Positions 5,181 through 6,081 of a DNA stretch of 6,081 nucleotides are shown in pieces; position 1 is the first letter of the stretch; each line of letters begins with the position of its first letter. The notes beneath the pieces were generated by a model, which ran no database searches, was not told the origin of the DNA, and was given only the letters and a program-made list of their open reading frames with translations. A program made the translations under genes and the position numbers. Source of the DNA: Patescibacteria group bacterium (lineage in GTDB: Bacteria > Patescibacteriota > Patescibacteriia > Patescibacteriales > UBA12465); assembly GCA_021734825.1 (NCBI GenBank), contig JAIPIE010000046.1, positions 1 to 6,081 of the forward strand. The letters run 5' to 3'.

Positions 5181-6081
5181 CTATTTTAAATCATTTTCCG
5201 CTGTTTTTAATTTCTCTGCTGATTGCTGTAATAATTTTCTTTCTTCGGCTGAAATATCTACATTAATTTTTCTTAATACTCCTTTAGCGCCGATAACCAC
5301 AGGCAGGCTTAGAGACACGCCTTTAAGGCCAAATTCACCATTCAAAGGATGTGAGGCGGTAAAGACGGTTTTCTTATCAAATAAGACAGCTTTACTTAAT
5401 TGCACCACACCAGCAGCGATGGCATAATAAGTTGCTTGCTTGCCTTCAATAATCGCGTAGGCAGCGTTTTTTGCTTGATTAAATACTTGTCGCTTCCCTT
5501 TAGCTGATATCTTAGCGAAACGATTAATAGGAGTATTACCAATCATGGCCGTACTCCATAAAGCTAATTCGCTATCACCGTGTTCGCCGACAATATAAGC
5601 ATGAACACTTTTAGGGTCAACTGACATCTTTTCTCCTAAAATCAAGCGCAAACGGGCTGTATCTAAAATTGTGCCGGAACCAAAAATCTGACCTTTTTTA
5701 CGCGGAAACATTTTACAAGCAATATTAACAAGGATATCAACTGGATTAGTAACAATCAAAACAACTACATTTGGATTTTTCTTAAAAATCTTAGGCATTA
5801 TTTCCTTGATAATGCCAGCATTTTTCTTTAATAAATCCAAGCGGGTTTCACCAACCTTTTGTGAGGCTCCGCAAGTAATAACCACTAAATTACTATCTTT
5901 AATATCATCATAATCGCCGACCTTCACTTCGGTATAACCCCAAAAAGGCACAGAGTGCTGCAAGTCCATTACTTGAGAAACGAGCATTTTTTTATTGAGG
6001 TCAATTAAAGCAATTTCCTCAGTAATATTAGCGGCAATTAAACCAAAGGCACTGGTACTGCCAACCATTCCCGCTCCGATA
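5181..6081 (-). CDS. ldh: L-lactate dehydrogenase, N-terminus cut by window edge
   Basis: NAD-dependent L-lactate dehydrogenase, the cytoplasmic enzyme that reduces pyruvate to lactate and regenerates NAD+ in fermentation. The frame is open to the right edge: before the first visible ATG (6068) the codons read IGAG, completing the Rossmann IGAGMVGS, so that ATG is internal and the true start is outside. Counting that Met as 1, D23 at the end of the second strand favours NAD. The active-site loop ASQKVGETR has Gln at 70 (classical Gln102), which marks lactate over malate dehydrogenase. R76, D136, R139, H163 (in GEHGDSE) and T213 match the classical Arg109, Asp168, Arg171, His195 and Thr246. 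R141 and H156 match Arg173 and His188, the fructose-1,6-bisphosphate site, so allosteric activation by that sugar is likely. A hairpin terminator follows the TAG stop at 5181. Only a few dozen N-terminal residues at most are missing. Confidence 0.95.
   Translation of the reverse strand, partial: IGAGMVGSTSAFGLIAANITEEIALIDLNKKMLVSQVMDLQHSVPFWGYTEVKVGDYDDIKDSNLVVITCGASQKVGETRLDLLKKNAGIIKEIMPKIFKKNPNVVVLIVTNPVDILVNIACKMFPRKKGQIFGSGTILDTARLRLILGEKMSVDPKSVHAYIVGEHGDSELALWSTAMIGNTPINRFAKISAKGKRQVFNQAKNAAYAIIEGKQATYYAIAAGVVQLSKAVLFDKKTVFTASHPLNGEFGLKGVSLSLPVVIGAKGVLRKINVDISAEERKLLQQSAEKLKTAENDLK

Noticed and set aside
5170..5427. Plus-strand open frame of 85 codons
   Set aside because: It lies antisense to the 3' end of the lactate dehydrogenase gene and its terminal region, matches no family I know, and looks like a shadow frame.
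1..6081. Alternative genetic code, mobile elements, CRISPR array, tRNA or rRNA
   Set aside because: All genes read through with the standard code and end in TAA or TAG; no array of repeats, transposase, terminal repeats or RNA gene was seen on either strand.

Overview
All five protein genes and one partial gene in this window read on the minus strand, so transcription runs from high to low coordinates. The DNA is AT-rich, intergenic gaps are short, start codons mostly lack a Shine-Dalgarno sequence, and the genes are ordinary bacterial housekeeping or envelope genes. UvrA, UvrB and L-lactate dehydrogenase point to a fermentative bacterium. The compact layout and divergent sequences would fit a Patescibacteria (CPR) type genome, but this is inference: no rRNA or marker gene is present to prove it. 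Stops seen are TAA and TAG, and no UGA recoding is needed to read any gene.

In order of transcription: (1) 6081-5181, L-lactate dehydrogenase, cut off by the window edge just before its Rossmann GxGxxG motif, followed by a GC-rich hairpin terminator at 5111-5137. (2) 5070-3949, an unrecognised membrane-anchored extracytoplasmic protein whose C-terminal half resembles a lysozyme or lytic-transglycosylase fold. (3) 3878-2955, a CorA-family metal channel with its own -35/-10 promoter (3908-3936) and a hairpin terminator (2897-2923). (4) 2754 to the left edge, a DNA-maintenance cluster: uvrB, a NUDT15-like Nudix hydrolase overlapping the 3' end of uvrB, and the start of uvrA 22 bases further on. 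A 200-base gap before uvrB holds the corA terminator, an extended -10 promoter candidate and a 15-bp AT palindrome just downstream of it.

UvrA and UvrB form the damage-recognition part of nucleotide excision repair. The Nudix enzyme between them probably hydrolyses damaged or surplus nucleotides, so the cluster may join nucleotide-pool cleaning to DNA repair. The most unusual points are a UvrB that ends without the C-terminal UVR domain used to contact UvrC, and an Arg-rich UvrB tail that is literally the other reading frame of the conserved Nudix N-terminus. I see no mobile element, CRISPR array, tRNA or rRNA, and no convincing new multi-gene system.
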